Assembly (NCBI RefSeq): GCF_024585165.1
Contig: NZ_CP029008.1
Span: forward strand, 2,728,001-2,792,000
Length of the DNA: 64,000 nucleotides
Direction: 5' to 3'
Source of the DNA: Bradyrhizobium sp. WBOS07
GTDB taxonomy: Bacteria; Pseudomonadota; Alphaproteobacteria; Rhizobiales; Xanthobacteraceae
Part shown: positions 1 to 9,335 of the stretch, piece after piece
How the letters are laid out: each line of letters opens with the position of its first letter
Numbering within the stretch: position 1 is the stretch's first letter
Notes under the pieces: model-generated
What the model saw: the letters and a program-made list of their open reading frames with translations, nothing else
Told to the model about the DNA's origin: nothing
Databases searched by the model: none
Program-made: the position numbers and the translations under genes

Positions 1-846
1 TATGTCGAGCTCAACCGCCAGGTTGACAAGAAGCGCACCGTCCTGCGGGGACGGACGCAGGTGAACCTCTTCTTCGAGGCTTCCACCCGGACCCAATCCT
101 CGTTCGAGCTCGCGGGAAAGCGGCTCGGCGCGGACGTCATGAACATGTCGGTCTCCTCTTCCTCGATGAAGAAGGGCGAGACCCTGATCGACACCGCGAT
201 GACGCTGAACGCGATGCATCCGGACATCCTGGTGATGCGTCATCACGCCTCCGGCGCGGTGGAACTGCTGGCACGCAAGGTTGACGGTTCCGTGATCAAT
301 GCCGGCGACGGCGCGCATGAGCATCCGACCCAGGCCCTGCTCGACGCGCTCACCATCCGCCGCAACAAGGGCCGGATCGAAGGGCTGGTGGTCGCGATCT
401 GCGGCGACGTGCTGCATTCGCGCGTCGCCCGTTCCAATATCATCCTGCTCAACACGATGGGCGCCCGCGTCCGCGTGGTCGGCCCCACCACGCTGCTGCC
501 GCCGGGCATCGAGCGGATGGGCGTCGAGGTCGCGCGCGACATGCGCGAGGGGCTCAACGGCGCTGATATCGTCATGATGCTGCGGCTGCAGCGCGAGCGC
601 ATGAACGGCTCCTTCGTGCCGTCGTCGTCGGAATATTTCCACTATTTCGGGCTCGACCAGAAGAAACTCGCCTACGCCAAGCCGGACGCGCTCGTGATGC
701 ATCCCGGCCCGATGAACCGCGGCGTCGAGATCGACTCGATCGTAGCCGACGGCGCGCAGTCCCTGATCCGCGAACAGGTGGAGATGGGCGTCGCCGTGCG
801 CATGGCGGTGCTGGAAGCGCTCGCCCGTAACCTGCCGAACGCGTGA
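1..846 (+). CDS. pyrB: aspartate carbamoyltransferase catalytic chain (5' end outside window)
   Basis: PyrB condenses carbamoyl phosphate and L-aspartate to carbamoyl aspartate in cytoplasmic pyrimidine synthesis. The reading frame is open from base 1, so the N-terminus lies upstream; 281 residues are present of a usual ~310. The carbamoyl-phosphate motif [13 protein letters not shown] starts about 23 residues into the visible part. Other landmarks are [21 protein letters not shown] and the C-terminal [14 protein letters not shown]. The stop overlaps the pyrC-like start (TGATG), so the two are translationally coupled. Identification is near certain. Confidence 0.97.
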   Translation, partial: YVELNRQVDKKRTVLRGRTQVNLFFEASTRTQSSFELAGKRLGADVMNMSVSSSSMKKGETLIDTAMTLNAMHPDILVMRHHASGAVELLARKVDGSVINAGDGAHEHPTQALLDALTIRRNKGRIEGLVVAICGDVLHSRVARSNIILLNTMGARVRVVGPTTLLPPGIERMGVEVARDMREGLNGADIVMMLRLQRERMNGSFVPSSSEYFHYFGLDQKKLAYAKPDALVMHPGPMNRGVEIDSIVADGAQSLIREQVEMGVAVRMAVLEALARNLPNA

Positions 847-2153
847 TGCCGATGCTGATCGATCGCCGCCCCGTCCTGCTCGCCAACGCCCGCGTCGTCG
901 ATCCCTCCAGGGATTTCGACGGTGTCGGCGACGTCCTGATCGCCGACGGCACCATCCGCGAGACCCGCCGCGGCATCGGCGCGGCCGGCGTCCCCGAGGG
1001 CACCGACATTGTCAATTGCGCCGGCAAGATCGTCGCGCCCGGCCTCATCGACATGCGCGCCTTCGTCGGCGAGCCCGGCTTCAGCCATCGCGAGACCTTT
1101 GCCACCGCGAGCCAGGCAGCCGCGACCGGCGGCATCACCACCATCATCTGCCAGCCCGACACCTTGCCGGTGATCGACAATTCGGCGACCGTCGACTTCG
1201 TCATGCGCCGCGCCCGCGACACCGCGATCGTCAACATCCAGCCGATGGCGGCGCTCACCAAGGGCATGCTCGGCCAGGAGATGACCGAGTTCGGCCTGCT
1301 CAAGGCCGCGGGTGCCGTCGCCTTCAGCGATGCCGCCCGAAGCGTGACCAATGCGCAGGTGATGCGCCGTGCGCTGACCTACGCGCGCGATTTCGATGCG
1401 CTGATCGTGCACTTCACCGAGGACCCCGATCTCGTCGGCGAAGGCGTGATGAACGAAGGCGAGTTCGCCTCGCGCCTCGGCCTTATGGGTATCCCGAATG
1501 CCGCCGAGGCCGTGATGCTCGAACGCGACATGCGCCTCGTCGCGCTGACCGGGGGCCGCTATCACGCGGCCTCGCTGAGCTGCATCGATTCCCTCGACAT
1601 CCTCCAGCGCGCCCGCGACGCCGGGCTCGCCGTCAGCGCCTCGGTCTCGATCAACCATCTGGCGCTGAACGAGAACGACATCGGCCCCTACCGGTCGTTC
1701 CTGAAGCTGTCGCCGCCGCTGCGCAGCGAGGACGACCGCCGGGCATTGGTGGCGGCCGTCGCTTCCGGCCTGCTCGAGGTCATCATGTCCGACCACAATC
1801 CGCAGGACGTCGAGGTCAAGCGGCTGCCGTTCGCCGAGGCCGCGCCCGGCGCCGTCGGTCTCGAGACCATGCTGCCGGCGGGCCTGCGGCTCGTGCACAA
1901 TGGCGAGCTGGACCTGAAAACGCTGATCCGGGCGATGTCGACCCGTCCGGCCGAGCTGCTCGGCCTGCCTGGCGGAACCCTGCGCGCCGGCAGCCCGGCC
2001 GACGTCATCGTGATCGACCCCGATGTGCCCTGGGTGGTCGATCCCGCCGACCTCAAATCGCCCTGCAAGAACACCCCGTTCGACGAGGCCCGCTTTACAG
2101 GCCGCGTGGTGCGCACCACCGTCGGCGGCCGGACGGTATACGAGCATGTCTGA
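846..2153 (+). CDS. dihydroorotase-like protein, probably non-catalytic PyrC'
   Basis: An amidohydrolase-fold protein of about 435 residues related to type I dihydroorotase and coupled to pyrB by the overlapping TGATG. The fold is kept, but the metal site is not: the usual D-x-H-x-H after PGLID reads DMRAF. The later His, normally in a CHVST-like motif, is replaced in AASLSC. The DHAPH motif reads DHNPQ. The pattern matches PyrC' (PyrX), which in pseudomonads lacks activity and holds PyrB in an assembly; a real dihydroorotase should then be encoded elsewhere. Starts at 846, 843 (GTG) or 852 are all possible. The family is certain and the loss of activity is inferred. Confidence 0.9.
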   Translation: MPMLIDRRPVLLANARVVDPSRDFDGVGDVLIADGTIRETRRGIGAAGVPEGTDIVNCAGKIVAPGLIDMRAFVGEPGFSHRETFATASQAAATGGITTIICQPDTLPVIDNSATVDFVMRRARDTAIVNIQPMAALTKGMLGQEMTEFGLLKAAGAVAFSDAARSVTNAQVMRRALTYARDFDALIVHFTEDPDLVGEGVMNEGEFASRLGLMGIPNAAEAVMLERDMRLVALTGGRYHAASLSCIDSLDILQRARDAGLAVSASVSINHLALNENDIGPYRSFLKLSPPLRSEDDRRALVAAVASGLLEVIMSDHNPQDVEVKRLPFAEAAPGAVGLETMLPAGLRLVHNGELDLKTLIRAMSTRPAELLGLPGGTLRAGSPADVIVIDPDVPWVVDPADLKSPCKNTPFDEARFTGRVVRTTVGGRTVYEHV

Positions 2154-2200
2154 CCTGCGCGATCCCGCGACATTGAAATCCAGCCTTTGGAGAGGCCGCC

Positions 2201-2797
2201 ATGGGGCTTGAAGCATTCCTGCCGGTGGCCTTCGTCATCGGCTACCTCTTCGGCTCGATTCCGTTCGGCCTGGTTCTGACCCGGCTCGCCGGCACGCAGG
2301 ATATCCGCTCGATCGGCTCCGGCAGCATCGGCGCCACCAATGTGCTGCGCACCGGGCGCAAGAGTCTTGCCGCCGGCACCCTGCTGCTCGACGCGCTCAA
2401 GGGCACCGCGGCCGTCGTGATCGCCGGCTATATCGCTGGTCCCAACGCCGCCATGGTGGCCGGGCTCGGCGCCTTCCTCGGCCATCTCTTCCCGGTCTGG
2501 CTCAAGTTTAAGGGCGGCAAGGGCGTTGCGACCTATATCGGCGTCCTGCTCGGCTTGTTCTGGCCCGGCATGGTGGTGTTCTGCCTGCTCTGGCTGGCGA
2601 CCGCCTTCACCACCCGCTACTCCTCGCTCTCGGCACTGGTGGCGGCGTTCATCACGCCGATATTCCTGTGGTGGTTCGGCCATCTCGCGCTCGCAGCATT
2701 GTTCGCGGTGCTGACGCTGCTGTTGTTCTACGCGCATCGCGAGAACATCAAGCGCTTGCAGGCCGGCAAGGAAAGCCGGATCGGGGAGAAGGCGTAA
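2201..2797 (+). CDS. plsY: acyl-phosphate:glycerol-3-phosphate acyltransferase
   Basis: PlsY acylates the sn-1 position of glycerol 3-phosphate using acyl-phosphate, the first step of phospholipid synthesis, at the inner membrane. The 198-residue length is typical. Family motifs are GSIPFG near residue 18, SGSIGATN near 45 and [10 protein letters not shown] near 103, set among about five hydrophobic segments. The tail is basic. An AG-rich ribosome site (GGAGAGG) precedes the ATG. It follows the pyr genes by 47 nt on the same strand and may be co-transcribed. Confidence 0.96.
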   Translation: MGLEAFLPVAFVIGYLFGSIPFGLVLTRLAGTQDIRSIGSGSIGATNVLRTGRKSLAAGTLLLDALKGTAAVVIAGYIAGPNAAMVAGLGAFLGHLFPVWLKFKGGKGVATYIGVLLGLFWPGMVVFCLLWLATAFTTRYSSLSALVAAFITPIFLWWFGHLALAALFAVLTLLLFYAHRENIKRLQAGKESRIGEKA

Positions 2798-2969
2798 GCC
2801 GCATCAAGCAAAGCAACCAAAGCCAGGGCATCTACGGATACCGAAGCCCCTCTCTGCATTATATCTCGAATCCTGTTCGCAACTCGTCGCCGACTCGCAA
2901 GGCGAGGTAGCGAACGGGTTCCATGCCTGTCATCCTGACGGGACAAATGGCGTTACGCGGTTGCTCAGA

Positions 2970-4202
2970 ATGGGCGCGACGAACGACGGCATGCACGAGG
3001 AGTCCGGCTCGCAGGGCACTGCGGCAAGCCGGCTGCTGTCGACAACCAATATCTGGTCCGATGCCCCCGCACTGCCGCCTGCGCCAACGCCCGTTGCCGT
3101 TCCACCGCCGGCGCCCTCACTTGCTCCCGTCGCGCCAAGTCCTGGCGCGCCAGGTCCTGTCGCACTAGGTCCTGTCGCGGTCGAGCTCCGAGCTGCGGCC
3201 GCCCAGGCTGCATCAGCGCAGGCGCGCCCGGCCCCATGGCCGCCGCGACGATTGTCGCTGGCGCTGCAGGGCGGCGGCACCTTTGCGGCCTTCACATGGG
3301 GCGTGCTGGAGCGGCTGCTGGAAGAGCCGATCGAGATCGACACCATCAGCGGCGCCAGTGCCGGCGCCACCAATGCGCTGCTGCTCGCCTCCGGCCTCGC
3401 GGAGGGCGGCCGCGAAGCGGCCCGGTTACGGCTGAACCGGTTCTGGCTCCGCCTGATGCACGAGGCCTCGTTCCGCTCGCTGATGCTGCTCGGCGGGTTC
3501 TCGCCGGCGGGAAGCTCGGTCGCATTCGGTCCGACGCTGCGCTCGGGCCAGTTCGATCCGTTCGATCTCGATCCGCTGCGGCTGGCGCTGTCGCGCGACA
3601 TTCATTTCACGGCGCTGCAAGATCCAGGAGCACCAAAGCTGCTGATTGCGGCGACGCGGATCCGCGACGGCCAGCAGCAGATCTTCCGCAACGACTCCAT
3701 CACCGCCGACGTCGCGCTGGCCTCGACCTGTCCGCCCCTGGTTCACTGCGCCGTCGAGATCGACGGCGAGGCCTATTGGGACGGCGGCTTCGGCGGCAAT
3801 CCGCCGTTGCTGCGGCTGGCGCAGGAGACGACGACGGCCGACGTCCTGCTGGTCCAAGTCACCCCCGCACGCGACAGCTACGTGCCCATCACCCTCGCCG
3901 CGATCGACCGCCGGCTCGACCAGATCGCGGCCAACGCCGCCCTCAATGCCGAGATGGCGGCGGTCGCATGGGCTCAGTCGCACGCAGCCCCTTCACTGCG
4001 GCTCACCCGGATCGCAGCTGAAGACTCCGTCGACGGCCTGGCGCAGCGTTCATCGACCGACCTCGGCCGCGGCTTCATCCGGCTGCTGCACCGGAGCGGT
4101 CGCGCGGCCGCCGAGCGCTGGCTCGGGCAGGATGCAAAAGCCGGCGCCGCGCCTTCGGCGTCCGCACAGGCTCTCGCTGCCTCTGAAGCCGCGCTAACCT
4201 GA
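2970..4202 (+). CDS. patatin-like phospholipase family protein
   Basis: A probable serine lipid acyl hydrolase. After a Pro/Ala-rich, low-complexity N-terminus of about 90 residues comes the patatin core: an oxyanion loop in LQGGGTFAAF, the nucleophile elbow SGASAG, and the catalytic Asp in YWDGGFGG, so the Ser-Asp dyad is intact. No clear signal peptide is seen. ATG 2970 is chosen; TTG 2961 and ATG 2991 are alternatives, and 2991 would remove little. It ends in a 9-nt convergent overlap with the amidase gene. Some relatives act on membrane lipids or polyhydroxyalkanoate granules; the substrate here is unknown. Confidence 0.88.
   Translation: MGATNDGMHEESGSQGTAASRLLSTTNIWSDAPALPPAPTPVAVPPPAPSLAPVAPSPGAPGPVALGPVAVELRAAAAQAASAQARPAPWPPRRLSLALQGGGTFAAFTWGVLERLLEEPIEIDTISGASAGATNALLLASGLAEGGREAARLRLNRFWLRLMHEASFRSLMLLGGFSPAGSSVAFGPTLRSGQFDPFDLDPLRLALSRDIHFTALQDPGAPKLLIAATRIRDGQQQIFRNDSITADVALASTCPPLVHCAVEIDGEAYWDGGFGGNPPLLRLAQETTTADVLLVQVTPARDSYVPITLAAIDRRLDQIAANAALNAEMAAVAWAQSHAAPSLRLTRIAAEDSVDGLAQRSSTDLGRGFIRLLHRSGRAAAERWLGQDAKAGAAPSASAQALAASEAALT
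3137..3181 (+). repeat. three tandem 15-bp units inside the patatin gene
   Basis: Three successive copies of a 15-bp unit resembling AGGTCCTGTCGCACT, the first one divergent, encode the five-residue repeats PSPGA, PGPVA and LGPVA in the Pro-rich N-terminal linker. In-frame copy-number change would alter linker length without breaking the protein. Confidence 0.75.
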
Positions 4203-5438
4203 CGTCGCCAGCGCCTGCTCGAGGAACCACGCCGTCGCGAGCGCGCGCGCGTCGTTGCCGAAGCGTGCGATCACCTGCACGCCAACAGGCAGGCCGCCGA
4301 CTTTCAGCACCGGCACGTTGACGCAAGGATTGCCCATCAGCGTCCAGAGCCGGTTGTAACGGGGATCGCCTGTGGTCGCGAGCTCCTTGGCCGGCGCGGT
4401 GCCCGGCGCCGAATAGGTCAGGAGCACGTCGACACCCTCGAACACTTCGCCGAGCTCGCGGCGGCCGCGGCGGCTGATCCGGCGCGCCTCGTCATATTCC
4501 TTCGGTGTCAGATGGGCCGTCGCATCGAGGCTGGCCCGCAGCATCGGCGCGATCTCGTCGTGACGCTCGGAAAATTCCCAGGCCAGCGCGCGATGCGCCT
4601 CGTAGTCCTGGACGATGGGGTGGATACGCCAGGCCTCCTGCACCGCCTCGGGCAGGTCTATGGCCTGCACGCTGGCGCCGGCGCGTTCCGCCGCCTTGAT
4701 CGCGGCCAGCAAGCCCTGTTCGGCCGCCGGCTCCACGCTGCCGGCGAACTCCTGCCTGACCACGCCGATGCGCGGGGCCTTCGCCGGAGCGATGCCGGAA
4801 AACTCGGTGCGACCGGTCATCGCCAGAAGCCCGCGCGCGAGATCCTCCGCGCGCGCGCCGAACAGGCCGACCGTGTCGAGCGCCCAGGAATAGCACTTCA
4901 CGCCAACCGTCGGCAGCATGCGAAACGACGGCTTGATCGCGGCGGTCCCGCAATAGGCCGCCGGCCGGATCACCGAGCCGCCGGTCTGGGTGCCCAGCGC
5001 CAGCGGGATCATGCCGGCGCCGACCGCCGCCGCCGAGCCTGCGGAGGAGCCGCCCGGCGAATGGCCGGGATTGTGCGGATTGAGCGTCGGCGTCGGATCG
5101 CGCGAGGCGAACGCCGTGGTCGTGGTCTTGCCGATGATGGTGGCCCCCGCCCGCTTCAGCATCATGACAACAGGCGCATCGGCGCGCGGCTGCCAGCCGC
5201 GATAGATCTCCGAACCCATCTCGGTCGGCATCTCAGCGGTGTCGATGATGTCCTTGATGCCGACCGCGATGCCGCGCAGCGGGCCGAAGGCCTGCGCTCT
5301 TGCCGCCTTGTCGTGACGGACGAAGGCGCGGACGTCCTTCTCCTTGGCCTCGATCGCCGCATGCGATTGGGCAATGGCTTCATCGGGCGACAACTCGCCG
5401 GCTTCAATGCGGCGCTGGAGGTCGGCGAGTGAAATCAT
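4194..5438 (-). CDS. amidase (amidase signature family)
   Basis: A 414-residue amidase-signature hydrolase that cleaves carboxamide C-N bonds, probably in the cytoplasm. The catalytic Lys lies in VGIKDIID, the cis-Ser in GGSSAGSA and the nucleophile Ser in [12 protein letters not shown], so the Ser-cisSer-Lys triad is complete. ATG 5438 has an AAGGA site 7 nt upstream; the open frame runs further up but without family character. It is not a GatA subunit: there is no gatCB neighbour and it is short. It is convergent and overlapping with the patatin gene. Substrate not predictable. Confidence 0.9.
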   Translation of the reverse strand: MISLADLQRRIEAGELSPDEAIAQSHAAIEAKEKDVRAFVRHDKAARAQAFGPLRGIAVGIKDIIDTAEMPTEMGSEIYRGWQPRADAPVVMMLKRAGATIIGKTTTTAFASRDPTPTLNPHNPGHSPGGSSAGSAAAVGAGMIPLALGTQTGGSVIRPAAYCGTAAIKPSFRMLPTVGVKCYSWALDTVGLFGARAEDLARGLLAMTGRTEFSGIAPAKAPRIGVVRQEFAGSVEPAAEQGLLAAIKAAERAGASVQAIDLPEAVQEAWRIHPIVQDYEAHRALAWEFSERHDEIAPMLRASLDATAHLTPKEYDEARRISRRGRRELGEVFEGVDVLLTYSAPGTAPAKELATTGDPRYNRLWTLMGNPCVNVPVLKVGGLPVGVQVIARFGNDARALATAWFLEQALATSG

Positions 5439-5553
5439 GGCAACATCCTTCTTATTGGCCTTGCTTTTAGCATCGGGCCGATACCGCGCAAGCGCACGTC
5501 GCTGTTGCGCAACGCCCTCAGGTTGTTCCATGCTGCGCCTGCAAGGAGCCGCC

Positions 5554-6672
5554 GTGGACGCCATCAATGCGAGCGTGGAGCTGACCGAGGCTGAGCGGAT
5601 CGACCGCCTGCGGCTGATCCGTTCCGACAATGTCGGCCCGCGCACCTTCCGCTCGCTGGTCGACCATTTCGGCACGGCGCGCGCCGCGCTGGAGCGCCTG
5701 CCTGATCTGGCGCGCCGCGGCGGTGCGCAGCGATCGGGCCGCATCTGCAGCGCCGATGAAGCCAAAGCCGAGCTGGCCGCAAGCCGCAAGTTCGGCATCG
5801 CCTGGCGCGCGCCCGGCGAGGACGGCTATCCGGCGCGGCTGGCGATGATCGACGATGCGCCGCCGCTGCTCGCCGTGCGTGGCGACACCAAGACCCTGAT
5901 GCGGCCGATGATTGCCATCGTCGGCTCGCGCAACGCATCCGGCGCCGGGCTGAAATTCGCAGGCCTGCTCGCGCGCGAGCTCGGCGAAGCCGGCTTCGTC
6001 GTCATCTCCGGACTCGCGCGCGGCGTCGACCAGGCCGCACATCGCGCCAGCGTCGACAACGGCACCGTCGCCGTCTTGGCCGGCGGCCATGATTGCATCT
6101 ATCCGCCCGAGCATGGCGATCTGCTCAGGGCGATGCTCGATCACGAAGGCGCTGCGATCTCCGAGATGCCGCTCGGCCATGAGCCGCGTGCCCGCGACTT
6201 CCCGCGCCGCAACCGGCTGATCTCGGGCGCTTCGCTCGGGGTCGTCGTGGTGGAGGCGGCGCACCGTTCGGGCTCGCTGATCACCGCGCGCATGGCGGCC
6301 GAACAGGGGCGCGAGGTGTTCGCGGTGCCGGGCTCGCCGCTCGATCCGCGCGCCGCCGGCGCCAACGACCTGATCAAGCAGGGCGCGACCCTCGTCACCG
6401 AAGCCGCCGACATCATCAATGCGGTGCAGCCGATCATGGAGCGGCCGTTGATGAGTCCTGCGGGCGAGCCCGACAGCGAGCCGTTCGAGAGCGATCCGCA
6501 AGGCCACGACCGCGACCAGATCACCGGCCTGCTCGGCCCGGCGCCCATCTCGATCGACGATCTCGTGCGGATGTCCGGCGCCTCGCCCGCGATCGTGCGC
6601 ACGGTGCTGCTGGAGCTGGAGCTGGCCGGCAAGCTCGAACGCCACGGCGGCGGCTTGGTATCGCTGGTTTAG
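5554..6672 (+). CDS. dprA: DNA-processing protein DprA
   Basis: DprA (Smf) binds incoming single-stranded DNA and loads RecA during natural transformation. The central Rossmann-like domain carries [27 protein letters not shown] and [10 protein letters not shown]. It is preceded by a SAM-like N-terminus and followed by a C-terminal winged-helix region ([15 protein letters not shown]). GTG 5554 is preferred because AAGGAG sits 6 nt upstream; ATG 5530, in frame, is the alternative. A dprA-topA pairing is common in related genomes; here about 3.3 kb of accessory genes separates them. Confidence 0.95.
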   Translation: MDAINASVELTEAERIDRLRLIRSDNVGPRTFRSLVDHFGTARAALERLPDLARRGGAQRSGRICSADEAKAELAASRKFGIAWRAPGEDGYPARLAMIDDAPPLLAVRGDTKTLMRPMIAIVGSRNASGAGLKFAGLLARELGEAGFVVISGLARGVDQAAHRASVDNGTVAVLAGGHDCIYPPEHGDLLRAMLDHEGAAISEMPLGHEPRARDFPRRNRLISGASLGVVVVEAAHRSGSLITARMAAEQGREVFAVPGSPLDPRAAGANDLIKQGATLVTEAADIINAVQPIMERPLMSPAGEPDSEPFESDPQGHDRDQITGLLGPAPISIDDLVRMSGASPAIVRTVLLELELAGKLERHGGGLVSLV

Positions 6673-6727
6673 CGTCTCCAGATGTCATTCCGGGGCGGCT
6701 CCAAGAGCCGAACCCGGAGGCCGCACG

Positions 6728-7150
6728 CTAACTTTCCTTGCGCCGATCGAACTGCGTACGTGCAGCCTCGATCTGCGTCAGGTGGTCCATCGCCCACTGC
6801 CCTAGCGCTTTCACCGGCTCCTGAAGCCCACGGCCGAGATCAGTCAGCTCGTAGTCGACGCGGGGCGGTATGGTCGGAAAGATCGTGCGCGTGACGAGGC
6901 CGTCGCGCTCGAGACCTCGCAGCGTCAAGGTCAGCATGCGCTGCGAGATGCCGTTGATCATGCGCTTCAGCTCGTTGAAGCGCTTGGGTCCGTCGCTCAG
7001 CATCATGATGACGAACACGCTCCATTTGTCGCCGACGCGGGACAGCACGGAGGCGACCCCGCGGCAATCCGCGTGGTCGGGATGCGGCATTGGAACGGGC
7101 GTCGGCGTGGCAGGAAAACCGGTGTTCTCAGGTCTCAAAGTTGTGCCCAT
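6728..7150 (-). CDS. HxlR-family transcriptional regulator, possible quinone/redox sensor
   Basis: A 140-residue winged-helix HxlR protein. The DNA-binding core runs from [15 protein letters not shown] to [12 protein letters not shown]. One Cys (C29, or C9 if ATG 7090 is the start) lies just before the first helix in DCRGVAS. That is the place of the redox-active Cys of Bacillus YodB, an HxlR regulator of azoreductase. The gene is divergent from an azoreductase with an 83-nt gap holding a perfect palindrome. Control of azoR by electrophiles is inferred from this context. Confidence 0.9.
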   Translation of the reverse strand: MGTTLRPENTGFPATPTPVPMPHPDHADCRGVASVLSRVGDKWSVFVIMMLSDGPKRFNELKRMINGISQRMLTLTLRGLERDGLVTRTIFPTIPPRVDYELTDLGRGLQEPVKALGQWAMDHLTQIEAARTQFDRRKES

Positions 7151-7154
7151 GGCT

Positions 7155-7172
7155 CAAGAATGTGCGTTCTTG
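7155..7172. promoter_or_regulatory. perfect palindrome, likely HxlR operator
   Basis: CAAGAA-N6-TTCTTG, an exact inverted repeat, begins 4 nt upstream of the HxlR start and lies 61 nt from the azoR start. It fits a dimeric winged-helix operator controlling both divergent genes. A second, imperfect pair (GGTTAC...GTGACC, about 7213-7230) lies next to the azoR start. Confidence 0.6.
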
Positions 7173-7233
7173 CGGGGATTTCGACAGTCACTCATGTAGT
7201 TCTGGTTACAAATCTATACCATGGGTGACCCAA

Positions 7234-7842
7234 ATGAAACTGCTCCATCTCGACTCCAGCGTCCTCGGCCCCCACTCCGTATCCAGGCAGGTTTCCGCCG
7301 CCATCGTCGACCGGCTGCGCCAGGCCACGCCTTCGCTCGACGTGGTCTATCGCGACCTGACCCAGACCCCGCTGGCCCACCTCTCCGGCTCGCACCTCGC
7401 CGCTGCGCAAGGCGCCCCCGCGCCGGCAGAACTGGCACCCGACCTGGCCGCAAGCGCGGCCGCGCTCGACGAGTTCCTTTCTGCCGACATCGTCGTGATC
7501 GGCGCGCCCATGTACAATTTCACCATTCCGAGCCAGCTCAAGGCTTGGATCGACCGCATCCTCGTGGTGGGGAAGACATTTAAATATGGCGCCGCGGGGC
7601 CCGAGGGGCTTGCCGGCGGCAAGCGCGTGATCGTGGCGATCTCGCGCGGAGGCTATTACGGCGCGGAAACGCCCTACGCGGCCGGCGAACACCTCGAAAG
7701 CTATTTGCGCTGGGTGTTCGGTTTCATCGGGATCACGAACGTCGAATTCATCCCGGCCGACGGCATCCAGGTCGGCCCGGACCACCGCGAGAAGGCGATC
7801 GCTGGCGCGCTTCAGTCGGCAACAACTCTGCGGGCAGCATAG
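7234..7842 (+). CDS. azoR: FMN-dependent NADH-azoreductase
   Basis: A 202-residue flavodoxin-fold reductase using NAD(P)H and FMN to reduce quinones and azo compounds by two electrons, protecting the cytoplasm from electrophiles. Motifs are the N-terminal phosphate loop [16 protein letters not shown], the flavin contacts [18 protein letters not shown] and [11 protein letters not shown] 7234 gives the usual AzoR length; the open frame to 7090 covers the regulator's promoter region. Divergent from the HxlR gene. Confidence 0.93.
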   Translation: MKLLHLDSSVLGPHSVSRQVSAAIVDRLRQATPSLDVVYRDLTQTPLAHLSGSHLAAAQGAPAPAELAPDLAASAAALDEFLSADIVVIGAPMYNFTIPSQLKAWIDRILVVGKTFKYGAAGPEGLAGGKRVIVAISRGGYYGAETPYAAGEHLESYLRWVFGFIGITNVEFIPADGIQVGPDHREKAIAGALQSATTLRAA

Positions 7843-7857
7843 CCCGCGGCGTGGGGA

Positions 7858-7891
7858 CCGTCCGGCGCAAGGCGACTCCTGCGCCGGACGG
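7858..7891. terminator. 12-bp stem hairpin between convergent genes
   Basis: A perfect 12-bp inverted repeat (CCGTCCGGCGCA / TGCGCCGGACGG) with a 10-nt loop sits between the azoR stop and the SDR stop. It has no U-tract, so it is either a structure-only barrier or a bidirectional terminator. Confidence 0.5.
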
Positions 7892-7913
7892 AACAGCGTT
7901 TGTTTGCGAGCGG

Positions 7914-8687
7914 TCAGCCCCGGTAGATCGGCGCGCCGCTCGGAGAGGCCACCGCGCCGCCATCGACGAAGATCTCCTGGCCCTGCACATGTGCGGCATC
8001 GTCGGAGGCGAGGAACAGCACTGTCTTGGCAACGTGATCGGTCTCGCCGATGCGCCCCAAAGGCGTCGACAGCGCGATCCGCCTCTCGAACGCCTGCTCG
8101 GCTTCCGGCGTTGCCGTCGCAGGTCCCCAGATCGGCGTGCGGATCGCGCCGGGCGCCACGACATTGACGCGAATGCCGCGCGGCGACAGCTCCGAGGCCA
8201 TGATCCGCGCCATCGCCCGCACGCCGGCCTTGGCGGCGCCGTAGGCGGAGTAGCCGGGAATGCCGAGCACGGAGATCACCGAGCCGTTGAGGACGATCGA
8301 GGCGTTGTCGTTGAGATAGGGCAGCGCCGCCTGCACCGTGAAGAACACGCCGGTCAGGTTGGTGCTGATGACCTTCTCGAACACGTCAAGCGTAGCCGAT
8401 CCCAGCGGCGTGCCGCCGGCGATGCCGGCATTGGCGAACACGATGTCGAACTTGCCGAATTTCTCGGCGCCCTGCCTGATCGCCGCTTCGGTCGCGGCGA
8501 TGTCGGTGGCATCGGCGGCGAGCGCGAGCGCGTTCGGCCCGAGCTCTTTCCCGGCCGCTTCCAGCGTCTCCTTGTTGCGCCCGGTGATTACCACCTTGGC
8601 GCCCTCGGCCACGAACAGCTTTGCGGTCGCAAGGCCGATGCCGCTATTGCCGCCGGTGATCAGGGCCGTCTTGTTCGTCAGTCTCAC
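7914..8687 (-). CDS. SDR family oxidoreductase
   Basis: A classical short-chain dehydrogenase of 257 residues. It has the cofactor motif TGGNSGIG near residue 12, NAG in FANAGIAGG, the catalytic Ser in NGSVISVLG and the YxxxK pair in YSAYGAAK. GTG 8687 is favoured because GGAGG lies 5 nt upstream; ATG 8711 or 8708 would place the start inside the operator palindrome. It is divergent from an HxlR regulator gene and probably controlled by it. Substrate unknown. Confidence 0.92.
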   Translation of the reverse strand: MRLTNKTALITGGNSGIGLATAKLFVAEGAKVVITGRNKETLEAAGKELGPNALALAADATDIAATEAAIRQGAEKFGKFDIVFANAGIAGGTPLGSATLDVFEKVISTNLTGVFFTVQAALPYLNDNASIVLNGSVISVLGIPGYSAYGAAKAGVRAMARIMASELSPRGIRVNVVAPGAIRTPIWGPATATPEAEQAFERRIALSTPLGRIGETDHVAKTVLFLASDDAAHVQGQEIFVDGGAVASPSGAPIYRG

Positions 8688-8698
8688 GCTCGCCTCCA

Positions 8699-8757
8699 GT
8701 GGTTGCATCATAAAACTAGGTTGCCATCTAGGGCATATGGTTTTATGATGCAACCAC
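8699..8757. promoter_or_regulatory. 18-bp perfect inverted repeat between SDR and HxlR genes
   Basis: GTGGTTGCATCATAAAAC at 8699-8716 is matched exactly by its reverse complement at 8740-8757, with a 23-nt spacer. Arm centres are 41 bp apart, close to four helical turns, so two regulator dimers could bind the same face of the DNA. The arms flank the divergent promoter region, so the repeat is a strong candidate for an HxlR operator. Confidence 0.75.
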
Positions 8758-8808
8758 ACAAGCGCGTGATCGGCGCTCGAATCGTGCGAACGTGGCAGGA
8801 CCGGAACG

Positions 8809-9273
8809 ATGGTGAAACGAACGAGCTTCGAGGGCGATTCCTGCCCGATCGCACGCTCGCTGGAGGCGCTCGGCGACTGGTGGTCGCTGCTGATCATCCG
8901 CGAGGCGCTGTTCGGCGTGCGCCGCTTCGGCGAATTCCAGAGCAAGCTCGGCATGGCCAAGAACATCCTGTCCGTGCGGCTGCGTTCGCTGGTCGATCAC
9001 GGCATTCTGGAAATCGCCCCCGCCTCGGACGGCAGCGCCTATCAGGAATATGTGTTGACGGCGAAGGGCCGCGGCACCTTCCCGATCCTGGTGGCGCTGC
9101 GGCAATGGAGCGAGGAGTTCGACGACCACCCCGAGGAGATCGCGACCATCCTGGTCGATCGCGAGAAGGGCCGCCCGGTGAAGAAGCTGGAAATGCGCGC
9201 GGCGGATGGGCGCCTGCTCTCGCCGGCGGAGACGATGCTGAAGCCGCGGCCGTCGCGACGGCGGTCGGCGTGA
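8809..9273 (+). CDS. HxlR-family transcriptional regulator
   Basis: A 154-residue winged-helix regulator. CPIARSLEALGDWWSLLIIREAL is the HxlR N-terminal hallmark (Cys13, WW pair), followed by the recognition region GMAKNILSVRLRSLVDHGIL and the wing. The C-terminal ~45 residues are charged and family-variable. Divergent from the SDR gene; an 18-bp inverted repeat lies between them. The inducer is unknown. Confidence 0.92.
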   Translation: MVKRTSFEGDSCPIARSLEALGDWWSLLIIREALFGVRRFGEFQSKLGMAKNILSVRLRSLVDHGILEIAPASDGSAYQEYVLTAKGRGTFPILVALRQWSEEFDDHPEEIATILVDREKGRPVKKLEMRAADGRLLSPAETMLKPRPSRRRSA

Positions 9274-9335
9274 CAGCGCCAGGAAGACATGGGTGGTCCG
9301 GAGCGAATTCGACCAGATATGCGCAAGGCTCCGGT

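Noticed and set aside
672..2216. Long minus-strand open frame opposite pyrC'
   Set aside because: A mirror frame of high-GC coding sequence; its translation is low in family motifs while the plus strand encodes a clear protein.
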